Shown here: positions 31,230-41,969 of the stretch, piece after piece
How positions within the stretch are numbered: position 1 is the stretch's first letter
Layout: each line of letters begins with the position of its first letter
Assembly: GCA_963675135.1 (NCBI GenBank)
Contig: OY776133.1
Coordinates: 39,773,494 to 39,837,493, forward strand
Direction of reading: 5' to 3'
Length of the DNA: 64,000 nt
From: Galeopsis tetrahit
Lineage: Eukaryota; Streptophyta; Magnoliopsida; Lamiales; Lamiaceae
The notes under the pieces: model-generated
Databases searched by the model: none
Told to the model about the DNA's origin: nothing
The model's input: the letters and a program-made list of their open reading frames with translations, nothing else
Program-made: the position numbers and the translations under genes

Positions 31230-33210
31230 TTTAACATGACACATGTGAATTAACCAGATATTGAAACCTTAAAACTGACACATGTAATCTGGTACTATTA
31301 TCATCGTTTCTCTAATTTAAAAAACTACTATGAAATTTAATTGAATGGCTATACACTTCATCATAAGTCATAAAAATAAATCACATGCTGATGCTCAACT
31401 TTCAAACCAACTTTCAGTAGGTACAGACTTTGGACTTCATTGTCTACTCAATTTCTAAAATTACTATGATTAAAATACGACATTTGTCACAATCAACCCA
31501 ATAAAAATAACTAGATCTAGAATTACTTGTGATCAAAATTAATTTAAATAATATTTCCTGCTTTTGTCAAATAAAAATAAAAAAATTCAAAATTTTATAC
31601 CTATAATTTTTTGTTTGAGCGTACTATTATTTACTACTCACTCAGTCTAAAATCGTCATTGATTTCTTTAGACACGGGTTTTTATAAATGTTAATTAGTT
31701 TATGTATAATGTGGATAAGTCGGAGTATGATGAGATATTATGGGATCCATAATGACAATTTAAGTAAATAAGTGATCGCTAAAGGGTGGAGATAAAGTAA
31801 TATTATTGATATAATTTTTAAAAAATGAGCATAATAAAATCGAACAACAAAAATAAAAAAATAAAAATAAAAATAATAAAATTGGACTAAATGAATATTA
31901 TTTATCTGGTGTGATTTACAAGGTAAAAAAAGGAGTTGTTTAGTTTCCATCATCGAATAGCCGGTTACAAGTTACAAATACTACAAAAATATTGACTTGT
32001 AATGAAAGATATACTTTCATTGTAACTTCTCATAGTTTGGTATGGTAGATTAGTTAAAGATAAATGAGTAATCATGTCCACGTTAGATACCTAATTAGAT
32101 TGTGTTCATATCAAATGATCGAAGGACATACCATTTGCGATTCAATTTGGGTCGATTGAGATATTTAGATGTGACAAAAAAAATCTCACATCTATTAAAC
32201 GGGATCTTAGATTTATAACATGACCATGTCATTAATGACTTTTAACTAGAAAATTTATAACGAATAATTTTTGTCATTACATGTTAATTTTATGTGAATT
32301 TTTCAAGAATTCTTCAATTTATATATGAATATATCCCCATATATTTTTAAAAAATTAAAATGCACCCAACCTATAAATTAACCTCTCTAACTCTGGATTA
32401 CTTGCAAAAAAAAATTTATGGGACGTTCTAAGCATTATGAAAATAAGTTACAAAATTAGTACCCTCATCACAGCATTGTTTTATTTTTAAATTGTCACTC
32501 ATTTTTATACCTATATTTTTCTTTACACCTCATTAAAATACCCTTATTTATTTGATTTTACACTACTAAATTTATTTTTCTTAAAAAGTAAATCAATAAG
32601 GTGCGTAAGTCATTACAAGAGGAGACGGGTAGTATAAATAAATATAGAGGCACTGAGACATACATATAATGTAATATATAATATATATTTGTGTAGACAA
32701 CTAGGAAGTGATGAAGATTAGGTAGGAATAGAAGGAGAGAGTTTCAAAAATGAGGTCCACAAACTCTGACTTGTTACATATGAACATTTGATCTGGTCAG
32801 TGTAGAGCAATTAATTAATTATTTATATAAATTTTATTTAAAAAATTGTGTTGTTTAGTGAAAATTAAATAAAGAAAAGAAAAGAAATTGGAGTTTTCAA
32901 TGTAAAAGTGGTGTAGAAGCTAACTTCTAAACAAACAACATGTGCATCAATCTTCACAATATGACTCGTTTATCTATGCTTTAATTTTTTAGAAATTATA
33001 TTACAATTCAAAAAAAAAAAATTAGAAAAATTGAATGGCTTATGTGCTTGGTTGTCGTTCCATATATTTTTTTATTATTATTATTTACATGTAAATTGAA
33101 GTATGTGTTTTCATGGAAAATGAAGAAAAACACATTTTAGGAGAATTATTAGTTCGATCATATGAAAAAAAATTAGTTTGTAGACAGAATAGTATTTGTA
33201 ATTTTTTTTG
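31230..33210. repeat. Right arm of the large imperfect inverted repeat
   Basis: Reverse complement of 17200-18920, block by block: 31285-31560 pairs with 18560-18830, 31660-32170 with 17490-17810 and 18400-18470, and 32940-33210 with 17230-17470. It has about 0.8 kb of extra DNA (32170-32940), including a MITE, and lacks the Helitron of the left arm. Confidence 0.75.
32405..32640. mobile_element. Degenerate Stowaway-like MITE in the right arm
   Basis: The right end 'gcgtaagtcattacaagaggagacgggtagta' and the A/T-rich middle (attagtaccctcatcacagcattg) resemble the MITE at 20940-21188 (attaataccctctcaacatcatt). The left end is eroded. Confidence 0.45.
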
Positions 33211-33470
33211 AAAACAATTTGTACTTAAGTTTATTGTAACATTGGAAGACAATTATATGAGCTAATATGAAAGTACTCCGTCTGTTCATTAAAATTATAC
33301 TAATTTCTTTTATTTATCTTCACATTAAAAGTATGTATATATTTTTTTATAAAAATAATTACTTTATTTTTACCCACAATACTTTTACTTTCTTTTTTTT
33401 TCCACAACATTTTGTAAGATGATCTCATCCAAACTTTGCTCATTTTGTTAAATAATGTGATGCAAACTTG

Positions 33471-33501
<31 letters not shown>

Positions 33502-34111
33502 AATAGTCAATATTAAAGTTACATTCGTTTTTCCTTTATCTTCTTGCATGTTGTTAATCTTTAACCATTTAATTTAAAAAAGAAAAAAAAAAGAGAAAAC
33601 TTTAAAATGACCGAAGTGGCACGCTAGAAGCGAAAAACAAGGTAATAATAGGAACACCAACATGTTACCTGGATCCAACTTCTTACTAGTATATTATACT
33701 CCCTTCGTCATACAACTATTTGTATTAAATGTGTACGTGCACGCTAACTAAAAAAAAATGTATAATGAGTGGAGTATTGATGGACAGTCTTGTAAATTTT
33801 TATAAAAAAAATATGATTGAATTGAGTGTATAATAAAATTTTGTGTAAATATGCTAATATTGTGAGGACTGAGTTTATGAAGTAGTTTCATTTTTTAGAT
33901 GTGCAAACAATTGTGAAACAGATGACATATTCTTTTTACAAACATTTTAAACTTTGTTTGTTGAATCACAAATAATATGTATTCAATTATTTGATATGCA
34001 CATAATTAAGAGTGTATTTGCGTGTTGATATAAATTTTATTTTAAATTCTATCTTGCGTCAAACTAATCTATTATACCATAACCAAACTGAACCTAGTTG
34101 ATATACATTAC
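33211..34111. other. AT-rich spacer with MITE halves and a TA microsatellite
   Basis: 33270-33420 begins 'tactccgtctgttcattaaaatt', a Stowaway-type end with no matching partner. 33471-33499 is a TA repeat. 33698-33780 has another eroded 'actcccttcgtcatac' end. No gene. Confidence 0.5.
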
Positions 34112-34273
34112 GGGCATGTTTGATAGCAAAGACTAATTATCTAAGATTAGGATGATATCTAAACTTTATAAATTTTAAAGTATGCATTATCTACCCTTAA
34201 TTTAAGTTATCGAACAACCAATAAAAATTATATATAGCTAATATAGATTTAATCTAAGCTATCAAACATGTCC
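34112..34273. mobile_element. Tourist-like MITE (162 bp)
   Basis: Terminal inverted repeats gggcatgtttgatagc and gctatcaaacatgtcc, flanked on both sides by TAC (34109-34111 and 34274-34276). A 3-bp duplication fits PIF/Harbinger-mobilised Tourist elements. No coding capacity. Confidence 0.8.
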
Positions 34274-35577
34274 TACATATATAAATTGATCATGTGTCAA
34301 AATTTTAAATACAATAATGATATGTAAATATAATTAATTATATAATGTTTGATTTACTAATATGTGTGTAAGTTGTGTAACACAATTATCCTTTCTCATA
34401 AATAAATTGTTGTATATATTTTTTTTTTATAAAAACTAAAGTCTATGCTCCTAACAACCAAAAGCAGCGCACAAAAAGAAAATGTGTCCCCGGCTTTCAA
34501 AATTTTCTTGCGCTTTTACATTTTACCTTTTAAATTTTTTTAAATAATTATAATACTCTTTTAATTGCTCTTATTCATTTAATCCTACGAATATTACATC
34601 ACCTTTTGGCTCCTTACTTATCGTATGAGATCTTTAGTATTTTATTTTGTATTTTACTATTTAGTTTATTGACACGTGTTATATCAAATTATGATCAACG
34701 CTTCATAATAATGAAGACTGATATATGTTAAAAATTTTGCAAAATGAAATACGAAAAATGAAATTGATAAATTAATGTACTTATTCATCCCTCTTTACAC
34801 GTCTCTTTATTTTTGGAAATTTTACTTCTCTTGTAGTAATTGTCGAGAATGGGAATTTTTTTAGTGTACTATATTACTACATTATACTAAGCCGACATAA
34901 TTATATTAAATGTTAATAATACATCATAAGTATTTGGATTAGATGTACTTTATCCATCAAGTGCACCAAATTCTTTAAACTTGAATCTATATTTTAAAAA
35001 GGTTGAACCAACCGGTGTACATGTTCGACCCCTACTTAGCAAGGACTATGAAACGATTTAAAGCATTAGACGGTTCAACTTTTAAACTGTTCAAGATCGG
35101 CTGAGAATTCAGAAAAGCAAAATGAATCTTTGAAGAAAAAGCTACTTAACACTTCTAGTGTTATTTACATGATTTGTCTAGCAATTTTTAAACTATTTAT
35201 CTAGTGCACATGAGTATTAGATTACTAATTTTCTGTTTTTTCTTTCTTTCAAAAGTACATATAAATTAAACTCTTATATCCCTCTTTTTCTTTTTTATTA
35301 AAGAAAAAAGTAGTTGCAGCTCAATCGATACAGCAGATTCCAACATTTGTCAAAGTATTACTTTTGCAAATACTACTATACTACTATATGTTTTAATTTA
35401 TGGCTAAATTTTACACCCTAAAGTCATAATTATATCATAGCTAATTCTCATATGTGATTATAAATAAAAGAAGAATACACTAACATATACTGCATAAGAA
35501 CTTGTCTTATTTTAATATTACTAATATAGGTACTGTAAAAGTCATATGTAACTAATACTATTGTTCAATTACTGTTT
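34274..35577. other. AT-rich spacer with a dispersed repeat copy
   Basis: 34625-34780 is a copy of the dispersed repeat also at 18840-18960 and 23070-23200. Nothing else recognisable. Confidence 0.45.
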
Positions 35578-35945
35578 TCATAACCGGATCGGACCGGCCC
35601 GTTCAACTGGGTCCAGAATTAGTCCGATACCACTTAAAAATCCATATAACGCTTGAACTGATCAAAATTGAAGAAATCGAGCAGAATTGATTTTCATTTT
35701 ATTTTTCTCCTTTATTAATTTGTTTTCTTCTACAGTTATATACTTTGATTTGAGTTATTTCGAGTTTTTTAACTCTTGTGGTGTTACTTTATGACACTAT
35801 GTGTATTTTTAATATGAATTTTATAAATGCATATATTTTTTAATGTAACACGAAAAATATTAAAAAAAATTGATAGAGTCGATTGATTTAACCGGTTGAA
35901 CTGTGCACCGGTGTCCAGTTCAATTTGATCGTCAGTCCAATTATA
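35578..35945. mobile_element. Possible TIR element rich in CCGGTTCAA words
   Basis: The left end 'aaccggatcggaccggcccgttcaactgg' and the right end 'gttgaactgtgcaccggtgtccagttcaattt' are imperfect complements about 370 bp apart. Similar CCGGTTCAA-rich MITEs are common in plants. I could not fix a target duplication. Confidence 0.4.
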
Positions 35946-38767
35946 AAAAACATTAATTCAATAAAAACAACTAAATAATAGTATCAAGTAATATCAATCA
36001 AATAACTAATCTTTCTGTTTTTTTTTTTTTTTAAAGTTGCACTAGTATACAAGAATTTGCAAGAGTACAGCATCACAATTATATATGTTGTACTACAAAA
36101 TTTGTGAAAAAGAAAATTGTGTAAAGAATAATTGAATTTGAAGACATAGGAAATTGGAATTATGAATTAAAAAAATCATATTTCAATCATTCTATACTAC
36201 AAATACAAGTGCATCATATCAGAATAAAGAAAAAGGTGTTGCTTTAACAATAATGTATTGACTTGCTCAGTTTTCAAGTCGTACAATCCTCTGCTACAGT
36301 CAACAACTCAACTCACCTTTTTTACCCACTTATTAATTAATTATTATATCAACATACAGTAACAGGAATACAGTATAATATTTCTAATAATTAATAACAC
36401 TGTAACTCTGAAATCTTGCTCCGATATTCACGGTATTTTTAATTATTTCTCTCAGGATTTTTTGTACTTATTAATATAAGGCCAATTTATGGTTAAAAAA
36501 GTACACCAATTCTTGTAACGAATTATGTCCTTTTCTATCATATTTAAGCGGACATAAATTGAATAGTAAATTGTGTGTCTTTCGATCATTTCATATTCAC
36601 ACAATCGAATGTAATTTTGAATATTGGGTATAAATTTTATTTCAGATCAAACATATAATGCTACATTGAAGGATTAGCTTTTGGATTGAGCATCTTCTTC
36701 GGTTAATTTGATCACATTTTTCACATATTTTATAATTACATTTTACTTTTTAAATGTATGATATTTTGTGTGTAATGATATATAAATGTGTCACTATTAA
36801 ATCAGGTATGAAATACACAATGTAAATATCAAAAAATTGAACTAATTAATACTTTGTATCTATTAAAACTCGTATTCGAATTTTTTATTTTCATTATGAA
36901 TTTTCACCCTACTTTCTTCTTATAAGAATACAAGACTGTTTGTGAGCAGCCTACCACAAATTCTAAGCTGTAGTATAAGATAAAAATTACACAAATAAAT
37001 ATTATACACTGTCAATATGATATTAAAAATGATAAAATACAAATCTGATTCTGTACGTACATATCAATAATTATTATACATGCGTTTGTGTGTGATCCCG
37101 ATCCCATATCAATTTAAGTACCAGTCCAAATCTTGAATGATACTATCACATAAATCAATAATCCCTTCATTACATTTTTCATTTTAAACAAAAATAATTT
37201 ATCTTTTAATGACTTATAATAATTTATTATTATTACTCAAATACTTTTATATCCTTCACTTTTATCTTTTATTAAGATTAATAAACAACTTCAGTATTAA
37301 ATCTTATGAACACAGTAAATAATGAAGGAATATTAATGATACCAATAAAAGAATTGATATATTATTAAAACATCAAAGACCCGTCAAAATGATCTTTTAT
37401 TATATAGTAGTAATTCATTTTGTTGGAATGAGGTAGCTAGATTTGTTAAAGTTGATAGCTGTCTTTAGGTGTTAGATTTCTCTAATTTAAATTGCAATAT
37501 TTCATATCTATTTCATCAGTAAATGCTAAGTAGGAGTATTTATTAGTACAACATTAATAAATATCGTCTTATACATATATATATATATATATATAATTTG
37601 AAATGAAACTCAATTATAATTTTTAAAGTGTTCAATATCAACATAAATTAATATTATAATACAATATGCAAATGTTTTGTATGATGTTGGTTGTTGTTTT
37701 CCATTAAAACTATTTAACCTTTCTTTTTCTTTTTCGTTTGTTCTTATGAATGTTATCTATTTTTTATTTTTTTGAATAAATTATTTTTATTACAGTATAT
37801 TTTTATTTCACTCAATCATATCATCTTTAATACATATACTTATTATATTTTATAATATATATGTTCAAAGTTAATAAGTAGCTTTTATCAGGGTTGAAGA
37901 ATTGTTAAAATCTTGTATGAATAGTTGAGTACTAATATAAGTTATATGGAGTATGATTTTGATATGATACCATATGATGAATTTCTTATAAAATTAATAT
38001 TTATATAAACTATTTGTATAATGTTATTGTTTACAAATATTTTATATATAGAGAAAACACAAGTGTCAACAAGAGTAGGGCTCTTCCAACGAGGTGAAAA
38101 CACACATTGCAAATGAAACCCAAAAATTGTGCTCAATGTATATATAGTGGCCGACAAATTGTTCCTTCATTCACATGCAAACAAATTCAACATTTTGCCA
38201 TCATATTTTCCCACATACATCCCTTTCCCTAAAATAAAATAAAATAAAATTATACTTATATATATATAAAGTGTCACTTTTTAAAAAAATCATATTCACA
38301 TAAACTCTTTCTTTTTCAAGTGTTACTCTTATATATACAAAATGTCACTATATAAAAATTAAATATTATTTAAACAGTAACATTTTATATACACAACAAT
38401 AATACTTCGAAGGAATATTATTTACATTCGAAAAAGAGAGTTGACGTGAACTCGTTAGTGTTACTCGTTTTTCTATGGATACAAACTCTAGTGCATCTAT
38501 GCTTTTATTAGTCCAGCCAGATTTGCATACCCCACCATACTCGAGAGGCACAAATACATGTGATCATTACCTTGGTCCATAAATCATTATCTTCGTATGA
38601 ATTAGGTCGGATTTTTATTTTGGACTTAAACACAAAGTTGGATGGAAGCCAAACATTTGAAATTTTCGTACAAAATGTTATTCAACATTTATATCCAAAA
38701 TTCAGCTATATATAATAATAAGATTTAAAACGCGAAATTAAATTAAATTAAAGAAATTGCATATTAA
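35946..38767. other. AT-rich spacer downstream of the cyclin gene
   Basis: No gene or clear element over 2.8 kb. There are TA microsatellites at 37576-37596 and 38258-38271. The cyclin 3' UTR and polyadenylation region should lie in the last few hundred bases before 38768 on the minus strand. Confidence 0.5.
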
Positions 38768-40142
38768 TTATTTGGTCTTGATTTTCTTGGACAAAGGCTG
38801 TGGTGAAGAAGAAACTGATGTAGTTGTTGAATCACGGGAGGTCTCATCATCTGCGCTAAAACACACATCTCCCACCCCTTTCGGACTCCCCGGTTTCGAA
38901 CGTCCGTATTTTCTCTTATAGTAACACGAGTTGAAGTCAACCCCTGTCGCCAACTTCTCAATTAGCCTACAGCAATCTTCCACTTTCCCCTATTTCATTT
39001 CACATCAATTTTTATTAGAGACGAACTCCGTCCCAAAATTAATTTTAAAAATAAAATAATATATATACCTTGTTGATTCCAAGAATGATTATTAGTTGAT
39101 GTCGATATTCAACACTAGTAAAGGGGTCAAGAGTGCTGATAACATACAGCATTGTAGCAGTAGCCATTGCAGAAGGCAAATAGCACATGAATTTACAATC
39201 TGCAACAAAACACACACATAATTAAATAATTAATTAATTCAGAAAGTACCAAAAAAAGAATCTATTTTTAGTTTAATTACCAGAAAGCAGAGAGAAAAGC
39301 AGAGACTCCCATCTCCTTATAAATTCCCTACAGTTGTATCCCTGCAATCCCAGCTTGTTAACAATGTGATCAAGAAACGAAAGTGGGGTCACTGGATTCA
39401 TCTTCCATTTCAATGTCGACAGCACCAAAATCTCCATTCTCTGAATCGTTTTCGACTCAAACACAAACTTCGACTCCTCCACCTCCTGCAAAAATCGAAC
39501 TTTTAGACGAGACGAAATAAAGAAAATTTGGTTTTTAACATAATTCCTTCAAACCCCATCAAGAAAATGTAGAAAAGATTTGATTTTTAAGATATTCTTT
39601 GAAACCCCATCAAGAAAATGAAGAAAAGATTTGATTTTTAACAATTTCTTTGAAACCCCATCAAGAAAATTTAGAAAAGATTTGATTTTTAAGATAATTC
39701 TTTGAAACCCCATGAAGAAAAGATTTGATTTTGAACATACTTGTAGATCTAAAAGAAGAGGGACTTGAGTTTCTTCAACTTTGGCAGCTAAAGAAAGGCA
39801 AGCGACAGCAGCTAATTGAGGCATCCATGGCTTCTCTTCATTACAATGGAAGGAATTGATGAATCTGTCGAGGTAGTTGACTGCAAGAACCGCAGTGAGA
39901 GCAGAGAAGGAATAGTAGTCGATGACCTTAAGCATCCAGTCAACAGCCTCGGCCCTGGCGTTGGCTAAAGAGGGGTTGTGCTCAAAGGCATTGTACGGTT
40001 CGATTTGCTGCTCTTTGTGCAGTAGGGAGTTCAATTCTTCATCGAGGAAGGGGTTGGGGTTTAGAGTGATGAGTAAAGGGGTGGTGTTGTCCCAATGTTG
40101 TTCTTGGCAATAGAGAGCATCCAAGAGTGATTGAGGATCCAT
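38768..40142 (-). CDS. CYCD3: D-type cyclin, CYCD3 subgroup (4 exons, 319 aa)
   Basis: Activates CDKA in G1, leading to phosphorylation of retinoblastoma-related protein and entry into S phase in dividing shoot and leaf cells; acts in the nucleus. Exons on the minus strand: 40142-39741, 39485-39281, 39199-39069 and 38989-38768. All introns (255, 81 and 79 bp) are GT-AG. Codon counts are 134, 68, 44 (shared split Asp) and 73. LYCQE at residues 10-14 is the LxCxE retinoblastoma-binding motif. The cyclin box runs from about residue 35 (NARAEAVDWML at 61-71, LAAKVEET at 118-125). The second cyclin fold starts near residue 137 (FVFESKTIQRMEIL) and includes MCYLPSAMATATML. The C-tail is Ser-rich with an SP site near 308 and a basic end KKIKTK. 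At 319 aa it is shorter than most CYCD3 proteins (about 340-380). An extra Glu at the exon 2 start depends on which AG is used. Confidence 0.92.
39547..39740. repeat. Tandem ~51-bp repeat filling cyclin intron 1
   Basis: Three full units and one shortened unit, each containing 'aaaccccat(c/g)aagaaaa' and 'agaaaagatttgattttt', make up nearly all of the 255-bp first intron. The shortened unit ends at the intron's 5' splice site. The repeat also keeps a frame open past the donor (FLHFLDGVSK units), so unspliced RNA would code an extra 60-odd residues. Confidence 0.88.
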
Positions 40143-40399
40143 GTTCTTGCAAGGAGATGAGTGAGCTCATTCTAGGATAATAAAGATGAAGAGAGAGAGG
40201 GCTAGATGTGTGATTTCAACCATTTCGATGAGAGAGAGAGATTAGTGATGTCTCTTTAATCTTTATGTGTGACAGTGTGAGTTTGGTTTGGTTTGGTTTG
40301 GAGCTTTGGGGGTGAGTAGTGTTGTATATTGGTGTAACAAAGAGTGTGTCACTATGTGAGAGAGAATGAAGGGGAGAGAGGGAGGCAACTAGGATCGGG
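40143..40399 (-). promoter_or_regulatory. Cyclin 5' leader and proximal promoter region
   Basis: On the minus strand this stretch is CT-rich (CTCTCTCTC runs near 40190-40240), as in the leaders of many plant cell-cycle genes. It has a small frame at 40216-40455 that could act as an upstream frame. No clear TATA box; an imperfect AATATAC lies near 40325. Confidence 0.4.
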
Positions 40400-40988
40400 A
40401 TTCGAAGCCGAATTATCACTTCTACCCTTTCAGGTAGAAGGTCAATCGAGTCCAATTTGTCTGAGAGGTATGAAAATTGAACAAGGGTCGAATTATCACC
40501 TCAGCCCTTATGAGGACGAGATTTGGATAGAGGTATGAAAATCAATTCATTTTTATTAATTTCTTAATACTCTCCTTTATTTGTGAGTTGAATTATCACA
40601 TCTACCATTTTGGAGAGAAAGTTCATCGAGTGAACAATTTAAATAGGTGAAGTTATTTTCAGCAAGAATTGGGTATATGTCTTTGATATCATAAAAAAAT
40701 TGTCTCATCTAATAGAACAAAGTTGTAGAGAGGTGTGGAAATCAATTCATTTTTATTAATTTTCTAAAAGTCCTTCTCATTTAAGGGTTGAGTGATCACT
40801 TCTACCCATTTGGAAGGAGACTTCACTGAGTGAACAATTTATACACGTGAAGTAACTTTCAACAGAAATTAATCTCAGAATGTATGAACGTGACCCTCCG
40901 ATACCATGAAAGATCTCGTCTCATCTAAAAGTTCTGAATGGTAAAGGAGTGTGGAAATCAAATCATTTTTATTAATTTACTAAGAAAG
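40400..40988. repeat. Tandem ~205-bp repeat block upstream of the cyclin gene
   Basis: Units start 'gaggtatgaaaatcaattcatttttatt' near 40530, 'gaggtgtggaaatcaattcatttttatt' near 40734 and a partial unit near 40948; two shorter partial units precede them from 40400. Each full unit carries 'attatcac(a/t)tctacc' and 'gagtgaacaattta'. A related piece in the opposite direction lies at 45000-45170. Confidence 0.75.
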
Positions 40989-41072
40989 AGGGTGAGAGGG
41001 ATTGGGCTTAGGCCTTGAAACGAATGGGTCATGAAACACAATAACTAAACACGTGAGTTTTTGTACGTACGA

Positions 41073-41083
41073 GTGGGGCCCAC
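41073..41083. promoter_or_regulatory. Possible TCP-factor binding site upstream of CYCD3
   Basis: GTGGGGCCCAC matches the TCP consensus GTGGNCCC on both strands and lies about 930 bp upstream of the cyclin start. TCP proteins are known regulators of cell-cycle genes, including D3 cyclins in Antirrhinum flowers. The site may be a chance match. Confidence 0.3.
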
Positions 41084-41089
41084 AACCAG

Positions 41090-41852
41090 AGGCATTTGAA
41101 TTGCAAAATTGGTGTTTATTTTGTCATCATAAAAACAAATATTTTAGTCCAATGTTTTTTTGGTTAAAATTAAAACATATGCGAGTTTTTTTTTTTTTAG
41201 GGAAATATATAAGTTTGGTATTTAATCTCAAAATTATTTGTATGGAATTTTCTCATGATTTAAAAATGTTGCACAATTTTTTTTTATGATTTAAAAATTT
41301 TTAAAGAGAAAATTAACTTTATTTTATACACACGAGACTTTCTGCAATTTTTAAACTATGATGAAATTTTGTGCAACATTTTCAAAACGTAAAATAATTT
41401 TATGCAATTAACTTCCTAATCATGTGGAGATCTTAACATAGTCGTTACCTAGGAAGAAAAGTGCAAATATAGACTAAAGTTTCGAATTGATTTAAATTTT
41501 TGTGAAACTGAAAATAAATACAATTATCAAATAAACTATGATGTTTATTTGTATAAACTTTCAAACCATTGTATGAATTTCATTCTGATATCTAGGAACC
41601 TTTTTTTACCAATGGCCAATTTTAACTTAATATAGAAGTTTTGGCTTGACCCATATTGTAAATGAAAATGAAAATGAAATGAAATTCACGTGAACTAAGT
41701 TTACACAAATTTTATTCTAATTGATAAGTATTTAAGAACAAAATATAACTTAAATTTTATATTGTCAAAAAAGTTTGTTGATGAGCAACGAAAATCTATT
41801 TAATAAATCTAAAAAATTGCTAGTAAAAAAATTCAACTATCAAATAAAATTT
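41090..41852. other. AT-rich spacer
   Basis: No gene or clear element seen. Confidence 0.5.
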
Positions 41853-41959
41853 GAAAGACAAAGTGGGATAGTGGTTAGAGCACGCCTTAGGTTCTGGGTT
41901 CGAGTCATGGGAGGGGAAAAAGGGATGGGTATTTAACTTCCATCAAAAAAAATAATAAT
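41853..41959 (+). mobile_element. tRNA-derived SINE, second copy of the same family
   Basis: The head 'gtgggatagtggttagagca' (box A) and 'gggttcgagtc' (box B), the body 'ggaggggaaaaagggatgggtatttaac' and an A/TAA-rich tail match the SINE at 24849-24971. The direct repeat AATAAAATTT flanks it at 41843-41852 and 41960-41969. Confidence 0.82.
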
Positions 41960-41969
41960 AATAAAATTT

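Noticed and set aside
38040..38160. Minus-strand TATA-like box (ctatatatac) followed by less AT-rich sequence, possible promoter of a small transcript
   Set aside because: TATA-like words are frequent in this AT-rich DNA and no coding or structured RNA follows.
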